Shown: positions 7,927 through 16,438 of the stretch, piece by piece
Position numbering within the stretch: position 1 is the first letter of the stretch
How the letters are laid out: each line of letters opens with the position of its first letter
Origin: Cellulomonas uda
GTDB taxonomy: Bacteria > Actinomycetota > Actinomycetes > Actinomycetales > Cellulomonadaceae
DNA: 64,000 nt
Assembly (NCBI RefSeq): GCF_006538705.1
Contig: NZ_BJLP01000001.1
Location: 62,001 to 126,000, forward strand
Reading direction: 5' to 3'
Program-made: the position numbers and the translations under genes
The notes under the pieces: model-generated
What the model was told of the DNA's origin: nothing
The model's input: the letters and a program-made list of their open reading frames with translations, nothing else
Database searches by the model: none

Positions 7927-8553
7927 CGCTCCGTCGACGCGGGGCCGGACCTCGCCCTCGACCCGCCCCGCGACGAGCGCCGCCCCGACGCCCGGGTCGC
8001 GCTCGCCGCCGCCCTCAAGGAGCGCCTGCGGACGCAGCCGCTGGCCCGCGTCACGGTCACGCAGCTCGTCCGCGACTGCGGCCTGACGCGCCAGGCGTTC
8101 TACTACCACTTCCACGACGTGCAGGACCTGGCGGCGTGGGTGTTCGAGACCGAGGTCGCCCAGCTCGTGCACGCGGAGGCGCGCCACGACTCGTGGGCCG
8201 ACGGGCTCGTGCGGCTCCTGGCGTACCTGCGCGCGAACCGCACGTCGACCGAGGCGGTGCTCGACGGCCTCGGCCGTGCCCGGCTCGCGGACTTCCTGTT
8301 CCGGCAGATGCGGCCCGTCACCGACGCCGTGGTGCGTGAGGTCGGCGGCGGCGGGCCGGCCCAGGCGGCGGACCACGCGCTCGTCGTGGACTTCTACACC
8401 TCGGCCGTCGTGGCGGTCGTGCTGCGGTGGGTCGTGGACGGCATGGTCGACGACCCGTACCGCCTGGTCGGTGACGTCGAGCTGATCCTGCACGGCTCGG
8501 TGCGCGAGTCCGTCGAGCGGCTCGACGCGCGGGCCCGCCCCCGAGCGCGGTGA
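7879..8553 (+). CDS. TetR/AcrR family transcriptional regulator
   Basis: The helix-turn-helix is clear at about residues 55-90 (VTVTQLVRDCGLTRQAFYYHF), and the C-terminal half is the hydrophobic ligand-binding domain of TetR-like repressors of the DhaS-like type. The N terminus is odd: four 12-bp DNA repeats encode TLDATLDVTLDATLD before the HTH. The GTG at 7879 is the only start before the HTH that fits, and no ribosome site is evident, so a leaderless transcript is possible. It is divergent from the membrane protein gene with 203 bases between. Its end overlaps the truncated ATPase frame on the other strand. Confidence 0.85.
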   Translation: MTLDATLDVTLDATLDRSVDAGPDLALDPPRDERRPDARVALAAALKERLRTQPLARVTVTQLVRDCGLTRQAFYYHFHDVQDLAAWVFETEVAQLVHAEARHDSWADGLVRLLAYLRANRTSTEAVLDGLGRARLADFLFRQMRPVTDAVVREVGGGGPAQAADHALVVDFYTSAVVAVVLRWVVDGMVDDPYRLVGDVELILHGSVRESVERLDARARPRAR

Positions 8554-8818
8554 CCGCGGCCCACGCCGCGAGCTCGTCGCGGTTCCACAGCCCGAAGTCG
8601 AGCACCACGTCGACGCCCAGGGTGAGGGCGCGCAGTGCGACCGCGACCAGCCGCCCCTCGATGACCGCCGTCGCGGCGCGCGCGTTCTCGTCGCCGAACA
8701 GCGCCTTGACCCACTCGTCCTTCGTCAGCCGCAGCGCGCCGCACCCGGCCTCGAGACGCCGCGCCCCGGTCGTCTTGCCCGTCCCCGGCAGGCCGACCAT
8801 GAGGTGCAGCGTCGCCAT
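8318..8818 (-). pseudogene. Truncated AAA_33-type P-loop kinase-like protein
   Basis: The first 92 residues are a normal P-loop kinase start with Walker A GLPGTGKTT and the helix LRLTKDEWVKALFGDENA, as in the AAA_33 (zeta-toxin/kinase-like) family. From about position 8543 the frame runs antisense to the TetR gene and becomes a low-complexity Arg/Pro sequence, so the last 60 or so normal residues are missing. The ATG at 8816-8818 directly follows the TAG of the SDR gene, which shows it was the second gene of that operon. The break coincides with the 3' end of the TetR gene. Confidence 0.65.
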
Positions 8819-9484
8819 CTAGAACCGGGCCGAGAACGCGCCGTCGGACTGCAGGAGCTGGCCCGAGACCCAGCGGCCCTCCGGCGAGAGGAGGAACGCG
8901 ACGACCGCCGCGATGTCCGTCGGCGTGCCGAGGCGCCCGAGCGGGTGCGCCGCGGTGAGCGCCGCGCGCGTCTCGTCGTCCATCCAGCCGGTGTCGACGG
9001 GTCCGGGGTTCAGGACGTTCGCCGAGATGCCGCGCGGTCCGAGCTCGCGGGCGGCGGAGATGACGATCCGGTCGAGCGCGCCCTTCGACGCGCCGTACGG
9101 CAGGTTCCCGGTGGTGTGGTCGCTGGTCAGCGCGACGACCACGCCGCCGTCGTCCGGCGCCTGGCGGGCGAACGCCGCGATGAGCAGCAGGCTCGCGCGC
9201 GCGTTGACCGCGACGTGCAGGTCGAAGCTCTCCGCGGTCGTGTCGAGGATCCCCGTGCTCACGTCGTGCGCGTGGCTCAGGACGAGCGCCGTGACGGGTC
9301 CGTGGTCGCGCGTCACGGCGGCGAGCAGCTCGTCGGGGCCGGTGGGGGTCGACAGGTCGCACGGGTAGTCGGTGTCGGCCAGGTCGCTGGTGACGACCGT
9401 CCACCCGTCGGCGCGCAGGCGGGGGACGATGCCGGCGGCGATGCTGTCGGCGCGCGCGGCGCCGGTCACGAGAGCGAGAGGCAT
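8819..9484 (-). CDS. Short-chain dehydrogenase/reductase (SDR)
   Basis: This 221-residue protein is an SDR enzyme with an NAD(P)-binding Rossmann fold. ALVTGAARADSIAAGI replaces the classical TGxxxGIG with TGAARADSIAAGI, like enoyl-reductase-type SDRs. The catalytic YxxxK is YGASKGALDRIV, and NVLNPGPVDTGWM is the loop after strand six. The active-site Ser is TSDH. The C-terminal SGQLLQSDGAF is the usual end. It is followed without a gap by the truncated P-loop gene. The substrate cannot be deduced. Confidence 0.85.
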   Translation of the reverse strand: MPLALVTGAARADSIAAGIVPRLRADGWTVVTSDLADTDYPCDLSTPTGPDELLAAVTRDHGPVTALVLSHAHDVSTGILDTTAESFDLHVAVNARASLLLIAAFARQAPDDGGVVVALTSDHTTGNLPYGASKGALDRIVISAARELGPRGISANVLNPGPVDTGWMDDETRAALTAAHPLGRLGTPTDIAAVVAFLLSPEGRWVSGQLLQSDGAFSARF

Positions 9485-9537
9485 GGGTCGACGCTCTCGC
9501 TTGTCGCCGGGCGCTGCCGGATCCGTTCGCCGGTCGG

Positions 9538-10056
9538 TCAGGGCAGCGCGGCGACGACCTGCGCGGCGACCTCGGCGGCCGTGCGGTGGGTGGTGTCGAC
9601 GACCTGCGCGTCGGCGTGCAGCCACGTGCGCGCGGCGTGCGCGTATGCGTCGACGTACGCGAGACGGAAGGGGGAGGGGCCCAGGACGGTGTCGCCCAGG
9701 ATCCGCGCCCGCAGCGTGTCCGGCTCGGCGTGCAGGACCAGGTGCCGCACGGGGATGCCGTGCGCCGCGAGGCCGCCGCTGATCTCGCGCCAGTACTCCT
9801 CGACGAGCACGGTCATGGGCATGACCAGCGTCCCGCCGACGAAGTCCAGGACGTGCCGGGCGGTCTCGACGACGAGCGGTCGCCACGGCGCCCAGTCCTG
9901 GAAGTTGCCGGTCGGCGGGAGCGCGGGCCGCACGTCCATGAGCGTCTCGCCGACCTTCTCCGCGTCGAAGACGTGCGAGCCGGGGAGCAGCTCCTGCACG
10001 AGCGCGGCGGTGGTCGTCTTGCCCACGCCGTGGGTGCCGTTCAACCAGACGATCAT
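9538..10056 (-). CDS. TmrB-like P-loop ATPase
   Basis: This 172-residue P-loop protein has Walker A NGTHGVGKTT at the N terminus and the pattern of TmrB-like/AAA_17 nucleotide-binding proteins: FDAEKVGETL, then FQDWAPWRPLVVETARHVLD, and HLVLHAEPDTLRARIL before the lid. TmrB gives tunicamycin resistance in Bacillus, but many relatives have unknown roles. A relative at 48731-49261 in this window has the same layout. The ATG at 10056 gives the family-typical start MIVWLNG. It is divergent from the HNH gene. Confidence 0.8.
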   Translation of the reverse strand: MIVWLNGTHGVGKTTTAALVQELLPGSHVFDAEKVGETLMDVRPALPPTGNFQDWAPWRPLVVETARHVLDFVGGTLVMPMTVLVEEYWREISGGLAAHGIPVRHLVLHAEPDTLRARILGDTVLGPSPFRLAYVDAYAHAARTWLHADAQVVDTTHRTAAEVAAQVVAALP

Positions 10057-10123
10057 GAGGCGTGACCGTACAGGTCGGAGCGTCGCGGCCGGCCCCCGCC
10101 CGGCCGGTGCCTACGCTCGGCCC

Positions 10124-10507
10124 ATGGCCACGCCCACGCGTCGCGCGCGGTACGCCCGCCGCCGGGCGCGCCGGCTCTCGCTCGTCGACAACGACCTCAC
10201 GACGGCGCAGTGGGACGCGCTGCTCGCCGCGTGGGGCGGGTGCGCGTACTGCGGGGCAGCGGACCGCTCGCTGCAGCGTGACTGCGTCCTGCCGATCTCC
10301 CGGGGCGGCCGGTACACGGTCGAGAACGTGGTGCCGGCGTGCGGGCCGTGCAACGCGAGCAAGTGCAACACCGAGGTCGTCTCGTGGCTGCGCCGCAAGA
10401 AGCTCGACGAGCGGGCGTTCCTGCTGCGGCACGCGACGCTGGTCGCCGCGATGCGCGCGGCGTGCACGGACCCGGTGCCGCCCACCCACCCCGTGACCAC
10501 GGCCTGA
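10124..10507 (+). CDS. HNH endonuclease domain protein
   Basis: This 127-residue protein carries an HNH fold: CAYCGA and CGPCNASK provide two zinc-knuckle CxxC pairs, separated by DCVLPISRGGRYTVENVVPAC, where the usual catalytic D-H is D-C and the central Asn is present. The N terminus is strongly basic and could contact DNA. The first catalytic His of most HNH enzymes (DHxxP) is replaced here (DCVLP), so nuclease activity is uncertain. ATG 10124 is the obvious start. No phage genes are adjacent. Confidence 0.8.
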   Translation: MATPTRRARYARRRARRLSLVDNDLTTAQWDALLAAWGGCAYCGAADRSLQRDCVLPISRGGRYTVENVVPACGPCNASKCNTEVVSWLRRKKLDERAFLLRHATLVAAMRAACTDPVPPTHPVTTA

Positions 10508-10990
10508 TCAGGCGCGCGGCGCCATGTCGTAGGTGACCCACGGGGTCGCGGTGGCGTGCTTGTCGTACACCGCGCGGGCGGTGGCGTTGCCGGTCGCGGT
10601 GATCCACCGCACGACGCTCGCGCCGCGCTGTGCGGCCAGCGCCGCCGCGGCCTCGAGGAGCGCGCCGCCCGCACCGGACCGCCGCGCGGAGGGGTCGGTG
10701 AACAGGTCGTCGAGGTACAGGCCCTGGGTGCCCGTCGTCGGGCGCGCGAACGTGCGCAGGTTGGCGAGGCCGAGCAGCGTCGTGCCGTCGGGCGCGGTCG
10801 CGACGAGGCCCGTCATCCCGTGCTGCTCGCCGAGCACCCAGCCCCACGCGGTCGCGACGACGTCCGGCTGCTCGGGCATCTCGTAGAACGCCCGGTAGGC
10901 CGCGTACAGGCGGGCCCACTGCGGACCGTCCTGCGCCCGGACCCGGCGGACGGTCGGTGCGGGCGGGCGGGTGCTCTCGTCGTCGCTCAC
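10508..10990 (-). CDS. GNAT family N-acetyltransferase
   Basis: This 160-residue acetyltransferase shows the acetyl-CoA binding motif LDDLFTDPSARRSGAGGALLEA (R/Q-x-x-G-x-G/A type) and a C-terminal WITATGNATARAVYDKH motif. The N terminus (RAQDGPQWARLYAAYRAFYEM) resembles small-molecule GNATs. GTG at 10988-10990 is the best start because residues before it are low complexity. The stop abuts that of the HNH gene, so the two are convergent. Its substrate is unknown. Confidence 0.8.
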   Translation of the reverse strand: MSDDESTRPPAPTVRRVRAQDGPQWARLYAAYRAFYEMPEQPDVVATAWGWVLGEQHGMTGLVATAPDGTTLLGLANLRTFARPTTGTQGLYLDDLFTDPSARRSGAGGALLEAAAALAAQRGASVVRWITATGNATARAVYDKHATATPWVTYDMAPRA

Positions 10991-11152
10991 GGACGGCAGC
11001 GTGGTGCACGCCCGGGTGTCTCCGGTGCGGGCGACCGCCCCCTGGACGCCCGACGAGGCGGCGGTCGCGCGCGAGGGCCCGGCCCCGGCGCGCTCGTCGG
11101 GGGTACGTTCCTCGTCGAGGAGACCCGCCCGACTCGCGCCCAGGAGGTCACG

Positions 11153-12157
11153 ATCGCCATCACGCTGCGGGACGTGGCCGAGCTGGCGGGCGTCTCGATC
11201 AAGACGGTCTCCGAGGTGGTCAACCGCACCGGCCGGGTCGCGCCCGCGACGACCGCGCGGGTCGAGGACGCGGTGGTGCGCCTCGGGTACCGCCCGAACC
11301 TCAGCGCGCGGCGGCTGCGCTCCGGGCGGGCTGGCGCGATCGGGCTCGTCGTGCCGGAGCTGGGCTCGTCGGGATACTTCGCCGAGCTCGCCGAGCTCGT
11401 CGTGTCCCGGGCGGCGCGGCACGGTGTCGCGGTCCTCATCGAGGAGACGGGCGGCGTGCGTGAGCGCGAGCGTGACGCGCTGCTGGGCCCCCGGCGCTCG
11501 CAGCTCGACGGCATGCTGCTCAACGCGCTGCGGCTGACGGACGACGACGTGCCCGGCGTGCCCGACGGCTTCCCGGTGGTGCTGCTGGGCGAGCGGCAGG
11601 TGGGCGCGCTCGACCGCGTCGCGTTCGACAACGCCGCCGCGGCCCGGCTGGTGACCGAGCACCTGCTCGAGGTGGGGGCGCGCCGGATCCTCGTGGTGGG
11701 CGGCGACCCGTCCGTGAGCGAGAGCGCCGTGCAGCGGCTCGCGGGTCACCGTGCGGCGCTCGAGGCGGCGGGCCGGCCCGCCGCGGTGCGGCACGTGGTC
11801 ACGACGCAGTGGGACCACGAGAGCGGGTTGGCCGCGATCGCGGGTGCGCTCGCGGCGGGCACCGACTTCGACGCGGTCCTCGGGCTCAACGACGCCCTCG
11901 CCCTCGGGGTGGTGCGCGGGCTGCTCGACGCGGGCCGTCGCACCCCGCAGGACGTGCTGGTCGCGGGGATCGACGACATCCACACCGCGCGGTTCACGAC
12001 GCCGCGCCTGACGACGGTCGACGCGCGCCGGCCCGCGATCGTCGAGCGCGCGCTCGCCCTGCTCCTCGCGCGGATCACGGGGGCGGACGACGAGGGCGGC
12101 CTCGTGGAGCTCGAGCCGTCGCTCGTCGTGCGGGAGAGCACGACCCCCGCCACCTAA
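11153..12157 (+). CDS. LacI family regulator, apparently with an ATC start
   Basis: This is a full-length LacI/GalR repressor of 334 residues: HTH at the N terminus (TLRDVAELAGVSIKTVSEVVN) and a periplasmic-binding-like sugar domain up to ESTTPAT. No ATG, GTG or TTG precedes the HTH in frame. An AGGAGG at 11142-11147 is followed after five bases by ATC GCC ATC ACG, exactly where family members have Met-Ala-Ile-Thr-Leu-Arg-Asp. Either ATC is used as a rare start or there is a base error. The GH26 gene starts 115 bases downstream, so this repressor probably controls that enzyme. Confidence 0.85.
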   Translation: MAITLRDVAELAGVSIKTVSEVVNRTGRVAPATTARVEDAVVRLGYRPNLSARRLRSGRAGAIGLVVPELGSSGYFAELAELVVSRAARHGVAVLIEETGGVRERERDALLGPRRSQLDGMLLNALRLTDDDVPGVPDGFPVVLLGERQVGALDRVAFDNAAAARLVTEHLLEVGARRILVVGGDPSVSESAVQRLAGHRAALEAAGRPAAVRHVVTTQWDHESGLAAIAGALAAGTDFDAVLGLNDALALGVVRGLLDAGRRTPQDVLVAGIDDIHTARFTTPRLTTVDARRPAIVERALALLLARITGADDEGGLVELEPSLVVRESTTPAT

Positions 12158-12168
12158 GGGTTTAGGTG
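12151..12168. promoter_or_regulatory. Inverted repeat at the end of the LacI gene
   Basis: CACCTAA and TTAGGTG are perfect seven-base arms around GGGT, overlapping the LacI stop codon. It could be a weak terminator or an operator upstream of the GH26 gene. Confidence 0.4.
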
Positions 12169-12217
12169 CGGTCCCGCCCTCTGGCGGCGCGCGCACGAGG
12201 GGCGCCACGATGCCGAT

Positions 12218-12229
12218 CACAACGTTTAC
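12218..12229. promoter_or_regulatory. Possible LacI-type operator upstream of GH26
   Basis: CACAACGTTTAC has the central AACGTT of many LacI-family operators and partial outer symmetry. It lies 43 bases before the GH26 start and next to the LacI gene. Confidence 0.35.
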
Positions 12230-12271
12230 CTCCGGGCCGCACGCCCGCCCACGACCTCGATGGAGACAGTC

Positions 12272-13747
12272 ATGGTGCACACGTCACGGCGCCGCGCCGG
12301 AGCCTGGCTGACGTCGGCGCTCCTCGCGCTCGGCGCCCTCGGCCTCGGCGCCTCGAGCGCGCAGTCCGCCACCTCCGCAGCCGACGACGGCACGTTCGTC
12401 GGCGTCTTCCGGGAGACGCGGCCCCTGACCGCGATCGCCGACGGGTACCGGGCGGACACCGGTCTCGAGCTCGCGAGCGCGCTGTGGTTCGAGGCCTGGA
12501 GCAACAAGCGCGCGTTCCCCGTCCAGGAGGCGAAGGACCTGTGGGCGCGCGGCGTCCTGCCGCACTGGACCTGGGAGCCCTGGGACCCGTCGCTCGGCGT
12601 CAGCGCCCCCGGCCAGATCACGCTCCAGGACATCGTCGACGGCGACTGGGACTCCTACATCCGCGCGCGCGGCGCCGAGCTCGCGTCCGTCGGGTCGCCC
12701 GTGATGGTGCGCTGGGGCCACGAGTTCAACGGGAGCTGGTACCCCTGGTCGACGAGCGTCAACGGCGCCTCCGGCGCGCTCTACGTCCAGGCGTACCGGC
12801 ACGTGCACGACCTCGTGGTCGCGCAGGGTGCGACGAACGTGCAGTGGATCTGGGCGTTCAACAACTCCTCGACGGGCACCGACGCCGCGAGCATGCCGGC
12901 GGGCGCCTACCCGGGGGACGCGTACGTCGACTGGGTCGGCATCGACGGCTACAACTGGGGCTTCGACCCGACGTGGGACCCGGGCGTGAACCACTGGACG
13001 ACGTTCGACCAGACCATCGGCGACGCCTACCGCACCGCGCTGCGCATCGCGCCGTCCAAGCCGATCGCGGTCTCCGAGTACGCCAGCGCGCAGGAGGGCG
13101 GGGACAAGGCCGAGTGGTTCCGCGCGATGTTCGCGGACCTCGATGCGGGCCGCTACCCGGGCATCCGGCTCATCACGTACTTCGACACGGTCAAGGAGAA
13201 GCCGTGGGCGATCACGTCGTCCGCGTCGGCGCTGCAGGCCTGGGTGGCGGGCGCGTCGAAGCCGGGCTTCCGCGGCACGGGCGCGCAGCTCGCGGCGATC
13301 GCGGGTGACCCGACGCCCACGCCCACCCCGACCCCCACCCCGACTCCGACGCCGACCCCCACCCCGACTCCCACGCCGACCCCGACCCCCACGCCGACCC
13401 CCACCCCGACCCCGACACCCCCGCCGGCCCGCGGCTGCACCGTGCGGTACACGACCAACGACTGGCCGGGCGGGTTCACGGCGTCGGTCCGCATCACCAA
13501 CACCTCGGGCGCGAGCCTGTCGTCCTGGTCGCTCGGGTTCACGTTCCCCGGTGACCAGCGCGTCACCAACGGCTGGTCCGGCACGTACGGCCAGGCCGGC
13601 CAGGCCGTCACGGTCACCCACGCACCGTGGAACGGCACGATCCCCGCGGGTGCCTCGACGGAGATCGGCTTCAACGGCTCGTTCACCGGCGCGAACCCGA
13701 GACCCGCGGGCTTCACGCTGAACGGCACGCCGTGCGAGGTCGGCTGA
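12272..13747 (+). CDS. Secreted GH26 glycoside hydrolase (mannanase-type) with CBM2
   Basis: This 491-residue secreted enzyme has a Sec signal peptide (about 1-34, Arg-rich then ALLALGALGLGASSAQSA), a GH26 TIM barrel (about 38-345), a long Pro-Thr linker and a C-terminal CBM2 (about 388-491). The catalytic acid/base is Glu151 in RWGHEFNGSWYPW and the nucleophile Glu269 in PIAVSEYAS, as in GH26 beta-mannanases. Some GH26 enzymes act on beta-1,3-1,4-glucan, so mannan is likely but not certain. CBM2 has the usual Cys pair and surface Trp residues for cellulose. The second ATG (12272) fits GGAGAC five bases upstream better than ATG 12260. Confidence 0.92.
   Translation: MVHTSRRRAGAWLTSALLALGALGLGASSAQSATSAADDGTFVGVFRETRPLTAIADGYRADTGLELASALWFEAWSNKRAFPVQEAKDLWARGVLPHWTWEPWDPSLGVSAPGQITLQDIVDGDWDSYIRARGAELASVGSPVMVRWGHEFNGSWYPWSTSVNGASGALYVQAYRHVHDLVVAQGATNVQWIWAFNNSSTGTDAASMPAGAYPGDAYVDWVGIDGYNWGFDPTWDPGVNHWTTFDQTIGDAYRTALRIAPSKPIAVSEYASAQEGGDKAEWFRAMFADLDAGRYPGIRLITYFDTVKEKPWAITSSASALQAWVAGASKPGFRGTGAQLAAIAGDPTPTPTPTPTPTPTPTPTPTPTPTPTPTPTPTPTPTPPPARGCTVRYTTNDWPGGFTASVRITNTSGASLSSWSLGFTFPGDQRVTNGWSGTYGQAGQAVTVTHAPWNGTIPAGASTEIGFNGSFTGANPRPAGFTLNGTPCEVG
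13309..13428 (+). repeat. Pro-Thr linker repeat tract in GH26
   Basis: About 120 bases of alternating CCG/CCC and ACG/ACC/ACT codons encode a (Pro-Thr)n linker between the GH26 and CBM2 domains. Such tracts readily change length. Confidence 0.85.
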
Positions 13748-13778
13748 CCCGACGAGCGCCCCGGCAGGCCGCCTGAGC

Positions 13779-14141
13779 TCAGCCCACGAGGTGGCCCGGG
13801 CGACCGGGGGGACGACGAGGCCGCGCTCGTCGTCCCCCGCGGGCGCGTCCGCCGTTGGCGTTGAGAACCGCCCGGTCACGGTAGGGGAACGTCTCGACGA
13901 CCCCGCCCAGGCGGGTCTGGATCCACCAGTGCTCCCACGAGATGTTCGTCTGGCGCTCGTGCATCCCGATGAACCACCGGCTCGGCGTGCCGGGCGGCAG
14001 GACCGTGAAACCCGACCCCTGGACCATCAGCTCCATCATCGCCCGTTGTGCGTCGCGCTCGCGGTGCGGGCTCGCGCCCGTCATGAACCGGGTGACGATC
14101 CCCTGGAGCACGCCCGCCTGGTTGTCGAGCCAACCCCGCAT
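13779..14141 (-). CDS. Hypothetical protein, 120 aa
   Basis: I do not recognise this protein. The first 90 residues look like a folded protein: Trp-rich segments (PSRWFIGMHERQ, ISWEHWWIQTR) and third codon positions almost all G/C. The last 25 residues are Arg/Pro-rich and may be an artefact of a late stop. No signal peptide or membrane segment is present. It starts at ATG 14139-14141 and is divergent from the molybdate operon. It could be a truncated member of a larger family. Confidence 0.5.
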   Translation of the reverse strand: MRGWLDNQAGVLQGIVTRFMTGASPHRERDAQRAMMELMVQGSGFTVLPPGTPSRWFIGMHERQTNISWEHWWIQTRLGGVVETFPYRDRAVLNANGGRARGGRRARPRRPPGRPGHLVG

Positions 14142-14341
14142 GCCGACGTCGTCCGTCGCCGCGTCGCGCGCCTGCGTCCGGGTTGCGTGCGTCGAACCCT
14201 TGGGTGGCCCAGGAGCTCGGAGCGGTGCTCGGGAATCGGAGGCGCAGATGCGGCTTCACACTCCCGTCAGACCCGCATCTTCGGATATCCTGCGTACGTC
14301 ACGACGACGAAGGGGGTCCGATGGGGGCGGGAGGGCGTCAC

Positions 14342-14749
14342 GTGCCGACGTTCCGGATCCGGGAGGCGGCGGACCTCCTGGGGGTCAGCGACGACACCGT
14401 GCGCCGCTGGGCGGACAGCGGCCGCATCGCGACGACCACCGACGCGTCCGGGCGGGCCGCGGTCGACGGCGCGGAGCTCGCACGGTTCGCGCAGGAGCTC
14501 GCACGGGGGGCTGCGCCCCCGCCGGGAGACCTGAGCGCCGCGTCCGTCCGCAACCGGTTCACCGGGCTCGTCACGCGCGTCGTCAAGGACACCGTGATGG
14601 CGCAGGTGGAGATCCAGGTGGGCCCGCACCGGGTCGTCTCCCTGCTGAGCCGGGAGGCGGTCGACGAGCTCGGGCTCGAGCCGGGCGTGCTGGCGGTTGC
14701 CGCGGTCAAGGCGACGAACGTGTCCGTCGAGATCCCGCGCTCGCGATGA
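14342..14749 (+). CDS. HTH-Mop molybdate-binding protein (molbindin-like regulator)
   Basis: This protein of about 135 residues joins a MerR/excisionase-type winged HTH (FRIREAADLLGVSDDTVRRW) to a TOBE/Mop domain at about 72-135 (SVRNRFTGLVTRVVKDTVMAQVEI as pattern, SLLSREAVDELGL, VKATNVSVE). Mop domains bind molybdate or tungstate oxyanions. It is the first gene of the modABC operon and overlaps modA by four bases (ATGA), so it is a likely molybdate sensor for the operon. GTG 14342 follows a GGGAGG site; ATG 14321 is the alternative. A GGATATCC palindrome lies upstream at 14283-14290. Confidence 0.85.
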   Translation: MPTFRIREAADLLGVSDDTVRRWADSGRIATTTDASGRAAVDGAELARFAQELARGAAPPPGDLSAASVRNRFTGLVTRVVKDTVMAQVEIQVGPHRVVSLLSREAVDELGLEPGVLAVAAVKATNVSVEIPRSR

Positions 14750-15573
14750 GACGACCGGCTCGGCCCCGGTCGCCGCGCGTCCGCCCGGTCACGGCGGCGC
14801 TCGCGGTGGCGGTCGTGACGGGCCTCGGTCTCGTCGCGTGCGCACCGGGTGCCGCGGACGCCTCGGGCTCGACGGCGGAGCCGACCGGTGGCGCGACGCT
14901 GCGCGGCGACCTGACGGTGCTCGCCGCCGCGTCGCTCACCGAGGCGTTCACGGCCCTCGGGGAGCGGTTCGAGGCCGCCCACCCCGGCGTGCACGTGACG
15001 TTCGTCTTCGCGGGCAGTTCCGCGCTCGCCGCGCAGGTCGCCGACGGCGCGCCCGCGGACGTGCTCGCCTCCGCCAACCCCGCCACGATGGACGAGGTCG
15101 TCGCCGCCGGCCACGCGCACGCACCGGTCGTGTTCGCGACGAACACGCTGCGGATCGCCGTCCCGCGCGGCAACCCCGGCGCGGTGACCGGGCTCGACGA
15201 CCTGGCGGACCCCGCGGTGAAGGTCGCGCTGTGCCAGCCGGAGGTGCCGTGCGGGACGGCGGCCGCCGCGGTGCTCGCGCGGGCCGGGCTCGAGGTCGCG
15301 CCGGTCACGCTCGAGCCGGACGTCAAGGCGGTGCTCGCCAAGGTCCGCCTCGGCGAGGTCGACGCGGGCCTGGTGTACGTGACCGACGTGGTCGCCGCGG
15401 GTGACGACGTCGAGGGCGTCGACCTCCCGCCCGGCTCCGACGTGAGGACCGACTACCCCGTCGCGACCTTGACCGCCGCGCCCCACCCCGACGCCGCCGC
15501 GGCGTTCGTCGACCTCGTGCTGTCCCCGACCGGCACCGAGGTGCTCTCGGCCGCCGGCTTCGGGCGACCGTGA
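14746..15573 (+). CDS. modA: Molybdate ABC transporter substrate-binding lipoprotein
   Basis: This 275-residue lipoprotein binds molybdate outside the membrane. The N terminus has a signal with lipobox-like LGLVACAPG (Cys at about 37). The mature part begins LTVLAAASLTEAFTALGERF, the ModA signature, with FVFAGSSALAAQV forming the oxyanion site and a C-terminal DYPVATLTAAPH typical of the family. It overlaps the HTH-Mop gene and precedes modB, so uptake and sensing are coexpressed. The length is normal. Confidence 0.93.
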   Translation: MRRPARPRSPRVRPVTAALAVAVVTGLGLVACAPGAADASGSTAEPTGGATLRGDLTVLAAASLTEAFTALGERFEAAHPGVHVTFVFAGSSALAAQVADGAPADVLASANPATMDEVVAAGHAHAPVVFATNTLRIAVPRGNPGAVTGLDDLADPAVKVALCQPEVPCGTAAAAVLARAGLEVAPVTLEPDVKAVLAKVRLGEVDAGLVYVTDVVAAGDDVEGVDLPPGSDVRTDYPVATLTAAPHPDAAAAFVDLVLSPTGTEVLSAAGFGRP

Positions 15574-15592
15574 GCCCGACCGGAGCGTCCAC

Positions 15593-16438
15593 GTGGCCTC
15601 GACGCTGAGCGCACGGGAACGGGCGCGCCGCACGACGAGCGGCGGCGGGCCGCGGTCCGCGCCCGCGCCGCTGCTCGTCCCCGCGCTCGTCGGCATCGCG
15701 TTCCTCGCGGTGCCGGTGCTCGGCCTGCTCGTGCGCGCGCCCTGGGGCCAGGCCTGGGAGGTGCTCCGGGCGCCCGCGACCGGGGAGGCGCTGCGGCTGT
15801 CGCTGTGGACGTCGCTCGTGGCGACCGGGATCAGCCTCGTGGTCGGGGTGCCGCTCGCCTGGCTCCTCGCCCGCGCGCGCCTGCCCGGTCTGCGGCTCGT
15901 GCGCGCGCTGGTCACCCTGCCGCTCGTGCTGCCACCCGTCGTCGGGGGCGTCGCGCTGCTGCTGGCGTTCGGGCGGCGCGGCGTCGTCGGGCAATACCTG
16001 GACCAGTGGTTCGGGCTCACGCTGCCGTTCACGCCCGCTGCCGTGGTCCTCGCGCAGACGTTCGTCGCGATGCCGTTCCTCGTCGTGACCGTCGAGGGTG
16101 CGCTGCGCACCGCGGACCGTGGCCTCGAGGAGGCCGCCGCGACGCTCGGTGCGACGCGGACGGCGGTGTTCCGCCGCGTCACGCTCCCGCTCGTCGGGCC
16201 GTCGCTCGTCGCCGGCGCGGTCCTGTGCTGGGCGCGGGCGCTCGGCGAGTTCGGCGCGACCGTCACGTTCGCGGGCAGCTTCCCGGGGCGCACCCAGACC
16301 ATGCCCGTCGCCGTCTACCAGGCGCTCGAACGCGACCCGGACGCGGCGATCCTGCTCAGCCTCGTCCTGCTCCTCGTGTCCGTCGGCGTGCTCGTCGCGC
16401 TGCGGGACCGCTGGTTGCGCACCGGGGCGGCGCCGTGA
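15593..16438 (+). CDS. modB: Molybdate ABC transporter permease
   Basis: This 281-residue inner-membrane permease has about six hydrophobic helices. The EAA loop (LEEAAATLGATRTAVFRRVTLPL as pattern; E-A-A then G near residue 180) contacts ModC. The motif LPLVLPPVVGGVALLLAFGRRG is characteristic of ModB. It starts at GTG 15593, 19 bases after modA, and its stop overlaps the GTG of modC. Confidence 0.93.
   Translation: MASTLSARERARRTTSGGGPRSAPAPLLVPALVGIAFLAVPVLGLLVRAPWGQAWEVLRAPATGEALRLSLWTSLVATGISLVVGVPLAWLLARARLPGLRLVRALVTLPLVLPPVVGGVALLLAFGRRGVVGQYLDQWFGLTLPFTPAAVVLAQTFVAMPFLVVTVEGALRTADRGLEEAAATLGATRTAVFRRVTLPLVGPSLVAGAVLCWARALGEFGATVTFAGSFPGRTQTMPVAVYQALERDPDAAILLSLVLLLVSVGVLVALRDRWLRTGAAP

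Noticed and set aside
13309-13428. Possible CRISPR-like repeat array
   Set aside because: The repeats are short codon pairs for Pro-Thr inside the GH26 linker, with no spacers.
12284-13879. A 530-codon minus-strand frame under GH26
   Set aside because: It is the antisense shadow of the GH26-CBM2 gene with no recognisable protein motif.
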